From positions 169,934 through 233,933 of the forward strand of contig KV908534.1 of NCBI GenBank assembly GCA_002005505.1: a stretch of 64,000 bases of DNA. The letters are read 5' to 3'. This document shows, one piece after another, positions 42,566-51,602 of this stretch; position 1 is the stretch's first letter, and every line of letters starts with the position of its first letter. Origin of the DNA: Botryococcus braunii. Taxonomy: Eukaryota > Chlorophyta > Trebouxiophyceae. A program made the position numbers and the translations under genes. The notes beneath the pieces are model-generated. The model made no database searches and had not been told where the DNA came from. It saw only the letters and a list, made by a program, of their open reading frames with translations.

Positions 42566-42602
42566 GTCTACATGAATATTGTCCCCTTCAGTCATGGGGG
42601 AG

Positions 42603-43666
42603 TGTTGTGATAATCTAATTGCAGATGAGACCCTAATTGTCATTATCCAATAAATTGACATGTGACTTTGGGGACAAGGATCATTGAACAAAGTATCTAG
42701 GCCATGCCGACCTCATCTGCCACGTGGTTTGTACTTACTGAGCAATGCGAGATACGTACCTGCTGTTTATTTGTAATCTTCAAGAGTGTCTATGTACTCT
42801 TTAAGAGTGTCTGCGGGTGCTCAGACAGTTTCTAAGGCATTCCATGCGTGAATACTTGTATAGAAGCTGTTTGGACGCTGATCTTGGTGTTCTCTCATGA
42901 ACTCCAGTATGACCTTATCATTTGTCTAGTCTTATGATGAAATGCTGAGGCCTGGAATTGACTAAGCACTTAGATCTTGGCAATTCATAAGCCTCAATGT
43001 GTTGTGCCACTTCTGGAAGTCAACTAGCACCTCCAGGAGATAGAAATATGAGTGGGCAAACCCAAGGGGTAACCGAAAGGTTGACCGTATGCATTCACGG
43101 TCCTTTCCCCTTGATTAGCCATTTAGTAGCCAGCACCGACGATCGTGACTAGAAACATGAGTGTTCTGGTCCGAATCAGGACCCGGATGTTCGGACTTAC
43201 AAATTCGAACACGAAGTCCGGTGTATTGTACACCATGTACAAGGTAGACGTACTTGGGCTGACTCGGGTACGGCTACGTAGCTTGTCATGGTATTTAAGA
43301 GGGCCAGTCTCTTGAAGTCAACAGTTCGTTGGCTTTCTATATGACCACGGCTCACGTCTTGTTGTTATGTGCCTTCAATAAGGCTTGTTTGAAGTCCTGG
43401 TGTCGGTGCGCATGCAGGTAATCACCTTCATTATAGCTTGCTTAGCTATAGGCTACAATTACAAGACACACACATTGTAACAAAGTTCGTTGGCTTTCTA
43501 TATGACCACGGCTCACGTCTTGTTGTTATGTGCCTTCAATAAGGCTTGTTTGAAGTCCTGGTGTCGGTGCGCATGCAGGCATTATCCTTACTGACGATGG
43601 TGTTCCGTCAGCAAGGTTTGAAGTAATTGTTGAAGTAATTGTTTATTTCATGTTGTTTTATCTACA
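42603..43666 (+). repeat. 3' LTR of Copia E (1064 bp)
   Basis: Same length as the 5' copy. X1 43324-43417, candidate intron 43418-43578, X2 43485-43578. The preceding polypurine tract is CATGGGGGAG. The right edge is set by TTGGT. Confidence 0.94.
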
Positions 43667-43692
43667 TTGGTTCCCAGAATAAGGTACATTTT
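43667..43692 (-). other. Copia D sliver between E and Z
   Basis: 26 bp of D linker: the TTGGT duplication of E, then TCCCAGA, then ATAAGGTAC and the ATTTT duplication of Z. Confidence 0.85.
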
Positions 43693-44415
43693 TGTTATAT
43701 TTTAGAAGAAAGATATGTGCCTTTCCCTCAGGAGAGTAATAGTGGCCAGATCAGCTCTGATCAGGTGGCGGGAACAATCCTAGAGTGAGTAATAGGTGGC
43801 AGAACTTAGCAGTTCTGCCAGGACCAATCTTGACCAATTTCGTTCGTTTCGAGAGAATGAGGTAATCAGACGCGGTTTGCTAGGAAGGATATATGTCGCT
43901 GGCACGAAAGGGCGAGTCACTTGATTGGGACTATAAAAGCACTTCGGGTGTTTGTCTCTTAACTGTTGCCAGTCAAGTCGTCTCACACAGTCGTCACTGC
44001 TTGTTTCTCGACACACAACAAGAGTGCCGCCAGACTAAACACCCTCGTGCCGGGTCATACAGGTAAACTGATGTCATAGCATTAAATCCACAAGAACAAT
44101 GGATTAGGAAAAGGTCTAGATAATGTGTATTAGGAGAGTGCTAATGTTTTAGCTCATCGGACACTGGTAATACAGACTATCGGTAGTTACGTAGATGGAG
44201 TAGTTTGAATTACTGAGTGATGAGAGAGAACAATAAGCATTGTAAGACTTGATTGGGACTATAAAAGCACTTCGGGTGTTTGTCTCTTAACTGTTGCCAG
44301 TCAAGTCATCTCACACAGTCGTCACTGCTTGTTTCTCGGCACACAACAAGAGTGCCGCCGGACTAAACACCCTCGTGCCGGGTCATACAGGAAACGCCAA
44401 GCTCAGAAGTTCACA
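43693..44415 (+). repeat. 5' LTR of Copia Z (723 bp)
   Basis: Starts TGTTATATTTTAG and ends AGTTCACA. Inside: TATAT at 43890, X1 43919-44062 ending CAG|GTAAAC, TGTAA at 44241-44245, X2 44247-44390 ending CAG|G, 25 bp U5. A CTAAAC branch-like motif lies about 27 nt upstream of each X end. X also holds TATAAAAG near 43932, not conserved in related LTRs. Confidence 0.95.
44063..44390 (+). other. Candidate LTR intron in Z 5' LTR
   Basis: 328 bp, GTAAAC donor to ATACAG acceptor. It contains all of X2. Confidence 0.6.
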
Positions 44416-44430
44416 GGTTATGGGCCCACC
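44416..44430 (+). other. Copia Z half-tRNA primer site
   Basis: GGTTATGGGCCCACC, a 15 nt complement of the plant-type initiator tRNA-Met anticodon arm, directly after the LTR. Confidence 0.82.
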
Positions 44431-44457
44431 AACTCGTGAGCTGGGCAAGTGAGATGT

Positions 44458-45006
44458 ATGACTCAAGAGGCGTACTCCACGATGGGACGAACAAGACAAA
44501 CCGGACGAATGAGCACGAGCATGCCCATATCTATCAGATTGCGACGTCCTCCCCCTCCATCCTATAACGAACGAAGAAAGGCTGGTGGAGAGAGAGGACC
44601 ACGGACAATTGAAGAGCGAGCGTTCATCGTGAAAGACTTCTTCTACGAGAAAAACGGCCAAGGCGCACTCACACCGCCGAGGTGGTTTCAGGAGCGATTT
44701 CCCATTTATCCAGCCTACAAAGTCACAGCGTGGGAGCTATCATTCATCGACGGAGAGCCAGGATTTATAACCAGAGCCAGATTCGAAAAATGTCTGCAAC
44801 TGACGGGCGGTCCTACCCAGGAAGCCTACTGGACGGAGAAAGCTGCCTACGCAACAGTGGAGTCTGCTCTGGCCTGCATAGACGAAGACTTCCTAGAGCA
44901 TCTGACAACAAACAGAGATTACCACTGTGAAGAAGACTGGTTCACGGAGACCGACAGTGAGGACGAGGACGCAGACTCCAGACTGTCAGAGAGGAGCGAC
45001 AATTAA
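44458..45006 (+). CDS. Copia Z extra ORF upstream of gag, unknown
   Basis: From the first ATG (44458) to TAA (45004-45006), 182 residues. I do not recognise it. The N-terminus is basic and Pro-rich (LRRPPPPSYNERR), the middle has aromatic motifs (FFYEKNGQG, PPRWFQERFPIYPAYKV), and the C-terminus is acidic (ETDSEDEDADSRLSERSDN). No zinc, protease or membrane motif is seen. It is in the same frame as gag, separated by the single TAA and five codons. It could be a separate leader protein, a readthrough N-terminal extension of Gag, or an extension split by mutation. D, F and E have no counterpart. Confidence 0.6.
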   Translation: MTQEAYSTMGRTRQTGRMSTSMPISIRLRRPPPPSYNERRKAGGERGPRTIEERAFIVKDFFYEKNGQGALTPPRWFQERFPIYPAYKVTAWELSFIDGEPGFITRARFEKCLQLTGGPTQEAYWTEKAAYATVESALACIDEDFLEHLTTNRDYHCEEDWFTETDSEDEDADSRLSERSDN

Positions 45007-45021
45007 CCAGTGCCAAACAGC

Positions 45022-46397
45022 ATGAAGAAGAAGGGTACCAGCACCAGCGAAGGATTAAAGTCAGCGGGTGAGGAGTCTACATCAACCCCTACCAGGGAAC
45101 CATGCACTCCCAGTACCTCAAAGGGAGAAGGAGACATCCTTCCCAAGGTCATTGCTACACAAGTCAAGGTCCATATAAAATTGCAGCGTAAAGGTCAGAA
45201 CTTTGTGGTGTGGGACAATGCATTTACTGCAGCCAATGATGCAAAGGGTTCTCTGCCTGCCATTCAAGAAGCTATGCCTGGGACTACTCATAATGCTGCT
45301 GCCTTGCTGCTGTTGTATGAATCAGTTCCAGAAGACTGGTTGGGAGAGTTGTCAAGTAAACCGTCAGCTTACGATGCCTATGTGTATATCTGTAAGAAGT
45401 TTGTGGGAGGCTACAATACTCAGGCCAATGCTGACTGGTTGAAAGAGATGTCACGTGGCATGAAACAAGGTGAAACAATTTCCCAGTACGTCAATCGGAT
45501 AATCAATCTGAAAGGCTGCTTGAAACGAAATGGGCATGACCTCCTGGATGGACATGTGGCCACACGGATTGTACAGGGTCTGCCAGCAGCTGCCAACTCT
45601 CTAGGGCTATTGCCTACAGCCGTTGCTCATCCCCTGGATCAACTGGCAGATCTCATCTCCACCACAGCAGAGGCAATGGGCTACAACGACGACCCATATC
45701 AGCCTGCAGTGGTCATGATGGCACAGCCAAACCCAGTAGCTGCAGTCCCTGCTCCTGCTGCATGTGCGGTGACTCAGACCAGACAGCCAGCTGATACAGA
45801 GCCCAAGGGAGAGGTACGGGGGACCTGCAATTACTGCCACAAGAAGGGGCATTTCTGGCGAGACTGCCGCAAGAGACAGAGGGACGCAGAGACACAGAGG
45901 AATGTAGTGGCAGCGGTGCGGCAACTGGCTGGTATGTGGCCTCAAGGGCAGCTTCCCGGAGGACTCCAGCCCCCTCCTGCAGTCCAGCATGGATTCCCTG
46001 CAACTGGAGTTTTCCCACTACTGCATCCACCTCCTAGACCACCCTCTCCTCCACCAGAAGGTATGCTACACGTGGTATCCTATAATGTCCTGAAACCATG
46101 CAAGGGGAGGAGATCCAAACAGTCCTGGCTGGTAGACAGTGGAGCATCTGTACACCTTGTGAATAATTTGTCGCTACTGCATGCCCCCACAGTACATGCT
46201 GCTCCCATCCCTCTGCAGCTGGCCACGTCAGATGCCACAGGAGGAATCATTGCTACAGGATCAGTTAGTCTGTTGACCCAGCAATGTATTCCTCTGTGGC
46301 TGTATCATGTTCAGTGTGTTCCTTCTGCAACGACAAATATCCTGTCTGTTTCTGCTGCCCTTCGTGATGGTGCCTGCTTTGCCACAGACAGCATGGG
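45022..46397 (+). pseudogene. gag: Copia Z gag and protease, cut by Gypsy C
   Basis: Start at ATG 45022. Copia gag domain (FVVWDNAFTAANDAKG, WLKEMSRGMKQGETISQYVN), a zinc knuckle CNYCHKKGHFWRDC near residue 271, a Pro-rich spacer, then protease SWLVDSGASVHLVNN near 371. The frame is intact to 46397, where Gypsy C is inserted; it resumes at 53345 (ACFATDSMG then AFTAVSGPNGW). D gag-protease (61911-59932) is the closest relative in the window. Confidence 0.9.
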
Positions 46398-46848
46398 TTT
46401 AACGAAGTGAGACGTGTAACTAAGATTTATAACAAGCTAAGCAAGGGTATCAGGCAAGGGTGACACCGAAGGCAGAAATCGAAGTTCCAATCCGTTACAA
46501 GTTCGCAGCCCTCCTCACGCAGGTCGTCCGAGTCTCCAAAGAACAATATATAATGAACAATGTAGAGAATGCTAGATGTCTCACTCGTAGCAGCAAACCC
46601 CAAAGACAATGATAACCACCCGAGTTCCTAGTCCACCTATGCGCGGATCCCGCTACGTCGTCCCTCTACGAGATGCTCTCGCGAGCATAACGATATGGAT
46701 GACAAGAGGAGACCCACTAGGATATTACAGTCATTTTCCTACACACAAGGACAACGAGATCTACTCGTATCCCAAAGGGCACGAAGAAACATGAACTACG
46801 CGCACATCCTACGTGAGACGCGTCGCGCTGACGCGGCACCTCACTACA
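46398..46848 (-). repeat. 3' LTR of Gypsy C (451 bp)
   Basis: The minus strand begins TGTAGTGAGGTG and ends CGTTAAA, so it has TG...AA ends rather than TG...CA. Limits are fixed by the TSD and the 5' copy. Confidence 0.93.
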
Positions 46849-47403
46849 TACTCCCCCCCTTATTCCTGTGCGTCCCCGCGCAGAAGGCAGAGCGCAACAA
46901 CAAACAGACAAGACAAACAAAGGAACAAGACCTTCCAACATGCGGAGACTCAGACTTAGACCTACGGGCAACCCGCCTCCCGTGTTGCCAGACCCCAGCC
47001 GAATGCTGCGTATCGGGGTCCCCACCATAATGCAAGAAGAACAAGGATCAGGCATGACTAACAGAACAAAAGACAAAACACTGAAAGAAAAACGAAAGTC
47101 CACATGATGAACAGCCAAAATGAGACACAAGGGCAGAGCTAAAAGTCCAGATGTCCAAAAGTCCAGAGTCCAAGGGGAGTCCGATTTCCACATATAGTCC
47201 ATTATTACGCCAGTATTGCACCATATTGATCAGGTGTGGTAGTGAAGTGAAAAGGCCATACACCTAATGTGCACAAAAATCTATCCAGGTAAGGGACCCA
47301 TGGTCAACCCTACCGGGTAAGGCAGCCTTACCCTAGCCTATCCAAAGTCCATATGGCCATACAGAGAGACCCCTCCAAGGAGGGCCAACCGGTCGACGGG
47401 ACC
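46849..47403 (-). other. Gypsy C polypurine tract and 3' UTR
   Basis: TACTCCCCCCCTT next to the LTR is the complement of the polypurine tract. The rest is a non-coding 3' UTR shared with Gypsy B and I. Confidence 0.8.
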
Positions 47404-50400
47404 TTAAGGGTGGACCCTAGGAGTCGTGCCCTTGGGAGGCAATGGCGGGAGCCCGTGACTCTCTCTGTATTCTTCCACTTTCTTGTGGCAACGCGTGAAA
47501 TGGTTGAGTGGCTCCCAACTGTCCTCGCTGGGATCGTGGCCCTTCCAGCGGACGAGATACTGCAGATGAGGGGACCCGTCCGGGTCGTACAGAGCACGGC
47601 CGCGGTCATCGGTGCGCGGCTTGTGATCCAGAATGGTCTCAACCTCATACTCAATGTGATTGTTGACGAGGTGCGGGGGCGGCGGCGGCGTGCGCACGCG
47701 GGCGCCCTCTGCAGTGCGGTAGAGGGTGAGGAAATTCACATTGACTACGGGGTGGTAGTGGTCGTAGCCGTCGGGGAAGTCCAGACGGTAAGCATTGGGA
47801 CCGGGAGAGTCAAGGACCTTGAAGGGCCCCACGCGGCGAGGCGCAAACTTGTGTGGAAGTTTGCGGTGCACTGCAAAGAAGTCCCGGTCCACCAGCACGA
47901 AGTCACCGGTGGCGAAGGTGACATTGCTACGGCGCCTATTCGCATAGGCGGCCTGACGGTCTTGGGCTGCAGCCAAAAACTTTTGTGCCCGTCGGATGTC
48001 TGAGCCCATCTTCCGCACAAAGTCATCCGCATTCCCAATTCCAGTTTTGCCCAAGTGGCCATTCGCAAACGGCACGTTTGGATCTTGGCCATACGTGAGC
48101 CGAAAGGGTGTGGTGTTTATTGAGGTTTGCCATGCGTTGTTATATGCGAATTCTGCTTCAGGCAAGTAACTATCCCAGTCCTTCCCATGATCCGCCACAT
48201 AGTGTTTCAGATAATCTCCCAAGATGCGGTTTGTCCTTTCGGTTTGACCATCCGTTTGAGGATGGAAGGCAGTTGAAAGGGCAGGTCGACATCCCGTAAG
48301 TTCATGTAATGCCTTCATAAACTTACTCACAAAGCGGGGATCCCGATCAGAAACAATTTCCTCCGGATACCCATGATACATCCACACCCGTGTCCTTAGC
48401 AATTGTGCTACAGTATAAGCATCAGCATTCATGGTTGTAGCAGCAAAATGAGCACACTTGCTAAGCCTATCCACAACAACCCAAATCGCATCATGTCCAC
48501 TTGGGGTCTTTGGGAGGTTAGTAATAAAGTCCATAGACACACTTTGCCACTTCCTTGCTGGTATTTGTAAGGGGTGAAGAAGACCAGCAGGAAAAGTATT
48601 CCGAGCCTTGACTCGTTGACAAGAGTCACAATGAGCAACATAGGCTTTGACATCCTCATACATTCCCGGCCAATACCATTCCCTTGTTACAAGCTCGTAC
48701 ATGCGAGTTACTCCAGGGTGACCAACATGAGGTGGATCATGTAAAGCTTCCAAAATTCCACGTCGTAGGTTCTCCACGACAAGTTCCCCATCTTTCCTTT
48801 CCTCAAACAATGCAGGAACATATTTCCGTCCATTCCTCTCCCAAAAGCCTCCCTTTAGACTAACCTTCCTTCTATTCGCACGCGCTGCCAACCACGGATC
48901 GTATGTGTAAGCCTTCTCAAGTTTGCCAAGTAGGGATTCGTACCCATCGGTCTCGCGGGTAAGCTCACTCGGGCTGGCCAACCCGATTTGCTCCATTGTG
49001 CCGAGGGAGCTTGGGGTCTCGTGAGCGGGCCCCGGGAGCGTGACCTTGGGGACCTTGCGGACCCGAGCTGTGAGGGTACCCTCGACATCCCGGCTGGAGG
49101 GGGTGAGGGAGTCCGGACTGGTGCGCCGACGCTTGCGCTGGAGGGCAGCCCCGGCCACAGCAGCCCCATTGTCCCTCCCCCCAGGTCCAGGGTGTTGAGT
49201 GAAGTGACACCTGGAGAGCGGATCCGCAATGTTGGTCTTGCCCGGTTCCCATACCCATTCAATCTCAAACTCCTGCAGGCGCTCGGCCCACCGAGCCCTC
49301 CGAGGACTAAGCCCCACCTGTTGACCCAAAAAGGTGTTGCACTTGTGATCCGTCACCACCGTTACTGGCTTACCTAACAAATAACATCTCCATTCCGTGA
49401 GAGCATACACTACAGCCAATAACTCCCGTTCCGTGGCACTGTAGTTCCTCTCGCTTGCTCCCAACTTTTTACTGAAATACGCACAAACCTTCCCATCTTG
49501 AAATAGCACAGCTCCCACGCCGTAATCGCATGCATCGCACACTACCTTAAATGGCCGACGTACGTCCGGGAGTGTTAAGATAGGGGCACTTACCAAAGCT
49601 TCCTTTATGTTGTCAAATGCTTCCTGTTGTTCCTGTCCCCACTTCCAAGGTGCTTTTGCCCCAGAGAGAGCTGTCAATGGGGTTGCCAGGATACTGTAGT
49701 TCTGAATAAACTTTCGAAAGTAATTAGACAACCCAAGAAACCTCCTAACTTCCGTTACGTTTGTGGGCGTAGGCCACTCCTGCACCACCTTGACTTTATC
49801 CATATCCACTTCCAACCCATTTTCCCCAATGATGTGTCCCAAGTATTTCAATTGTTTCTCAAAGAAAGAGCATTTGACAAGTTTTGCCAGGAGTTGGTGT
49901 TCGCGTAGACGGGTGAAAACTCTGTCCAACTGCAGAAGGTGTTCCTCTTCCGTTTTGCTATAAATGAGCACATCATCCAAGTATACAATCACAAAGCCTT
50001 CCCTTATAAAGTCGTGAAAAACTTCATTCATAAGCCGTTGAAATGTCGCGGGCGCGTTGGTCAAACCAAAGGGAAGTACAAGAAATTCGTACAAGCCAAA
50101 AGGGGTCCTGAAGGCAGTTTTAGGCACATCCTCCTTGCGAAGTCGCACTTGATGGTACCCACACATTAAGTCCAAGCTCGAAAACACCTTGGCTCCCTTA
50201 AGCCTATCCAATAGATCGTCAATTCTGGGGAGAGGGTACCTATCCGAGATGGTAATTTTATTCAGGGGACGGTAGTCTATTACCATACGCAAACTTCCAT
50301 CCTTCTTTCTAACAAACAAAACAGGTGATGCAAATGGTGAGCAACTTGGCCTGATCAATCCCAATTTTAACAACTCATCAACCGTTTTTTCGCATTCCGC

Positions 50401-51591
50401 AAGCTCACTTGGAGCAAGACGGTACGCGGGCCTATTGGGGGGCCGATGTCCTTCTTCCAAATTTATTGTGTGAAACACTTCCCGCTCCGGGGGTAACCCC
50501 GGGAGTTGTTTTGCAAACAAGTCCTCATTTGCAAGTAACAAGTCTTTCAGGGCCTGTGGCTTGCCTTCCAACATGTCATTTATTTGATGAGTGAAAGTCA
50601 TACCGGTACTACTGGGGGGTTTTGTGACGACGGGGGTGTCGTCCATAGATTTGTCGGTGTCCGCCAAGTCGGCCTCACTTGAGGCGTCCTCCCCGGTGAT
50701 GTCCACCAGTTCAGCCTGCTCATTCACAAGCACAGTATACAAACAAACCTTCCAAACATCTTGACCCTTCCATCCTTTTCCATTCCTATCCTTCCTTCCT
50801 TCCTTCCTCTCTTGTGCTTGTAAACCCCAAACAAGTTCTGGCCCCACTGGCAACGATGAATTTGCGTGTTTTAGGGTGACCCACTTCCCATGATGTCTAA
50901 ATTGAGCAGCCTTTACACAAAAATCAATTGAGACTCCTCTTTCTTCCATCCAGTCCTGCCCCAAAATCATGTCTACCCCATCAATCATGGCAGGGCTTAC
51001 AATGAAGTTGTGACGGGAAGTTATACCAGGCTTGAGTGTAAACGACACATCTACCGTTCCTTTCGTATCGGACACACTTCCATCAGCAAGAGTCACGGAT
51101 ATGCATGCGGGTTTGTATCGCACCCCTAGCCCTTGCAAAGTATCACTTTTAATAAACGAATGAGATGCCCCACTATCAAACAACACTGAAAGGATTTTCC
51201 CCTTAACATTCGCCGGAAAGGTCATAGCTAGCGGAGAGTCAGTAGTAACACTTCCCATGGTGAGTGTGGGTCTTGGGGGAACCACACAACATACAAAAGA
51301 GAATGGGTATACACTAGTTTGACCATTCATGTCCACCGCCTGTCCCTTCCTTCCTGAACACACTTCCACAATCCTTCCTTGCATACGGTGAGCATAGAGA
51401 CTCTTAGTTTTCCAAGTTTTCCTTCCCACAATGAAACAACAAGTGAGGGACGGGTTGCACCTTTGTTCCCATAAAAACTTGGAAATCTCAGATTCAGCCT
51501 TCCTAACATTTGGCACCACAAGGTTCACCCCTTCCTTTCCCAAATTGGAGGCCACAAGAGAGTGCAAAACATGCAAGCAAGTGGCATCCAT
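47404..51591 (-). CDS. pol: Gypsy C pol polyprotein with chromodomain
   Basis: Intact, 1395 residues. Protease LFDSGASHSFI near 138; RT FSSLDLMCGYHQVRL, MVIDYRPLNKIT and catalytic YLDDVLIYSK near 535; RNase H CDACDYGVGAVLF and TDHKCN near 749; integrase zinc motif HCDSCQRVK near 990, core VDRLSKCAHF, SDRDPRFVSKF, TDGQTERTNR; GPY region FAPRRVGPFKVL; chromodomain near 1313-1375 (YEVETILDHK, YLVRWKGHDPSEDSWEPL). The ATG lies 11 nt after the gag stop in another frame. The pol frame is open upstream into gag, so -1 frameshifting or reinitiation are both possible. Confidence 0.96.
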   Translation of the reverse strand: MDATCLHVLHSLVASNLGKEGVNLVVPNVRKAESEISKFLWEQRCNPSLTCCFIVGRKTWKTKSLYAHRMQGRIVEVCSGRKGQAVDMNGQTSVYPFSFVCCVVPPRPTLTMGSVTTDSPLAMTFPANVKGKILSVLFDSGASHSFIKSDTLQGLGVRYKPACISVTLADGSVSDTKGTVDVSFTLKPGITSRHNFIVSPAMIDGVDMILGQDWMEERGVSIDFCVKAAQFRHHGKWVTLKHANSSLPVGPELVWGLQAQERKEGRKDRNGKGWKGQDVWKVCLYTVLVNEQAELVDITGEDASSEADLADTDKSMDDTPVVTKPPSSTGMTFTHQINDMLEGKPQALKDLLLANEDLFAKQLPGLPPEREVFHTINLEEGHRPPNRPAYRLAPSELAECEKTVDELLKLGLIRPSCSPFASPVLFVRKKDGSLRMVIDYRPLNKITISDRYPLPRIDDLLDRLKGAKVFSSLDLMCGYHQVRLRKEDVPKTAFRTPFGLYEFLVLPFGLTNAPATFQRLMNEVFHDFIREGFVIVYLDDVLIYSKTEEEHLLQLDRVFTRLREHQLLAKLVKCSFFEKQLKYLGHIIGENGLEVDMDKVKVVQEWPTPTNVTEVRRFLGLSNYFRKFIQNYSILATPLTALSGAKAPWKWGQEQQEAFDNIKEALVSAPILTLPDVRRPFKVVCDACDYGVGAVLFQDGKVCAYFSKKLGASERNYSATERELLAVVYALTEWRCYLLGKPVTVVTDHKCNTFLGQQVGLSPRRARWAERLQEFEIEWVWEPGKTNIADPLSRCHFTQHPGPGGRDNGAAVAGAALQRKRRRTSPDSLTPSSRDVEGTLTARVRKVPKVTLPGPAHETPSSLGTMEQIGLASPSELTRETDGYESLLGKLEKAYTYDPWLAARANRRKVSLKGGFWERNGRKYVPALFEERKDGELVVENLRRGILEALHDPPHVGHPGVTRMYELVTREWYWPGMYEDVKAYVAHCDSCQRVKARNTFPAGLLHPLQIPARKWQSVSMDFITNLPKTPSGHDAIWVVVDRLSKCAHFAATTMNADAYTVAQLLRTRVWMYHGYPEEIVSDRDPRFVSKFMKALHELTGCRPALSTAFHPQTDGQTERTNRILGDYLKHYVADHGKDWDSYLPEAEFAYNNAWQTSINTTPFRLTYGQDPNVPFANGHLGKTGIGNADDFVRKMGSDIRRAQKFLAAAQDRQAAYANRRRSNVTFATGDFVLVDRDFFAVHRKLPHKFAPRRVGPFKVLDSPGPNAYRLDFPDGYDHYHPVVNVNFLTLYRTAEGARVRTPPPPPHLVNNHIEYEVETILDHKPRTDDRGRALYDPDGSPHLQYLVRWKGHDPSEDSWEPLNHFTRCHKKVEEYRESHGLPPLPPKGTTPRVHP

Positions 51592-51602
51592 GGCTTCAGA
51601 AT

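Larger units (their letters stand above)
35479..43666 (+). mobile_element. Copia E, near-intact young element
   Basis: 8.2 kb element in D with TSD TTGGT (35474-35478, 43667-43671) and two 1064 bp LTRs with one difference seen by eye (near 36451/43575). It has the tRNA 3'-end primer site TGGTATCGGCGA, a gag with one frameshift, a long intact pol, and a tandem repeat in its 3' UTR. It is a different Copia lineage from C1, D, F and Z, judged by protein sequence and primer type. Confidence 0.94.

Noticed and set aside
43932..43939. TATAAAAG inside X of Copia Z as the main promoter
   Set aside because: It is not conserved in Y, C1 or the edge LTR, while a TATA-like box 28-32 bp upstream of X1 is found in all double-X families whose upstream region is visible. 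It may still act as a second promoter in Z.
46427..46609. 60-residue ORF repeated at 46427-46609 and 52918-53100
   Set aside because: Both copies are the same stretch of the Gypsy C LTRs. There is no start context, homology or conservation beyond LTR identity.
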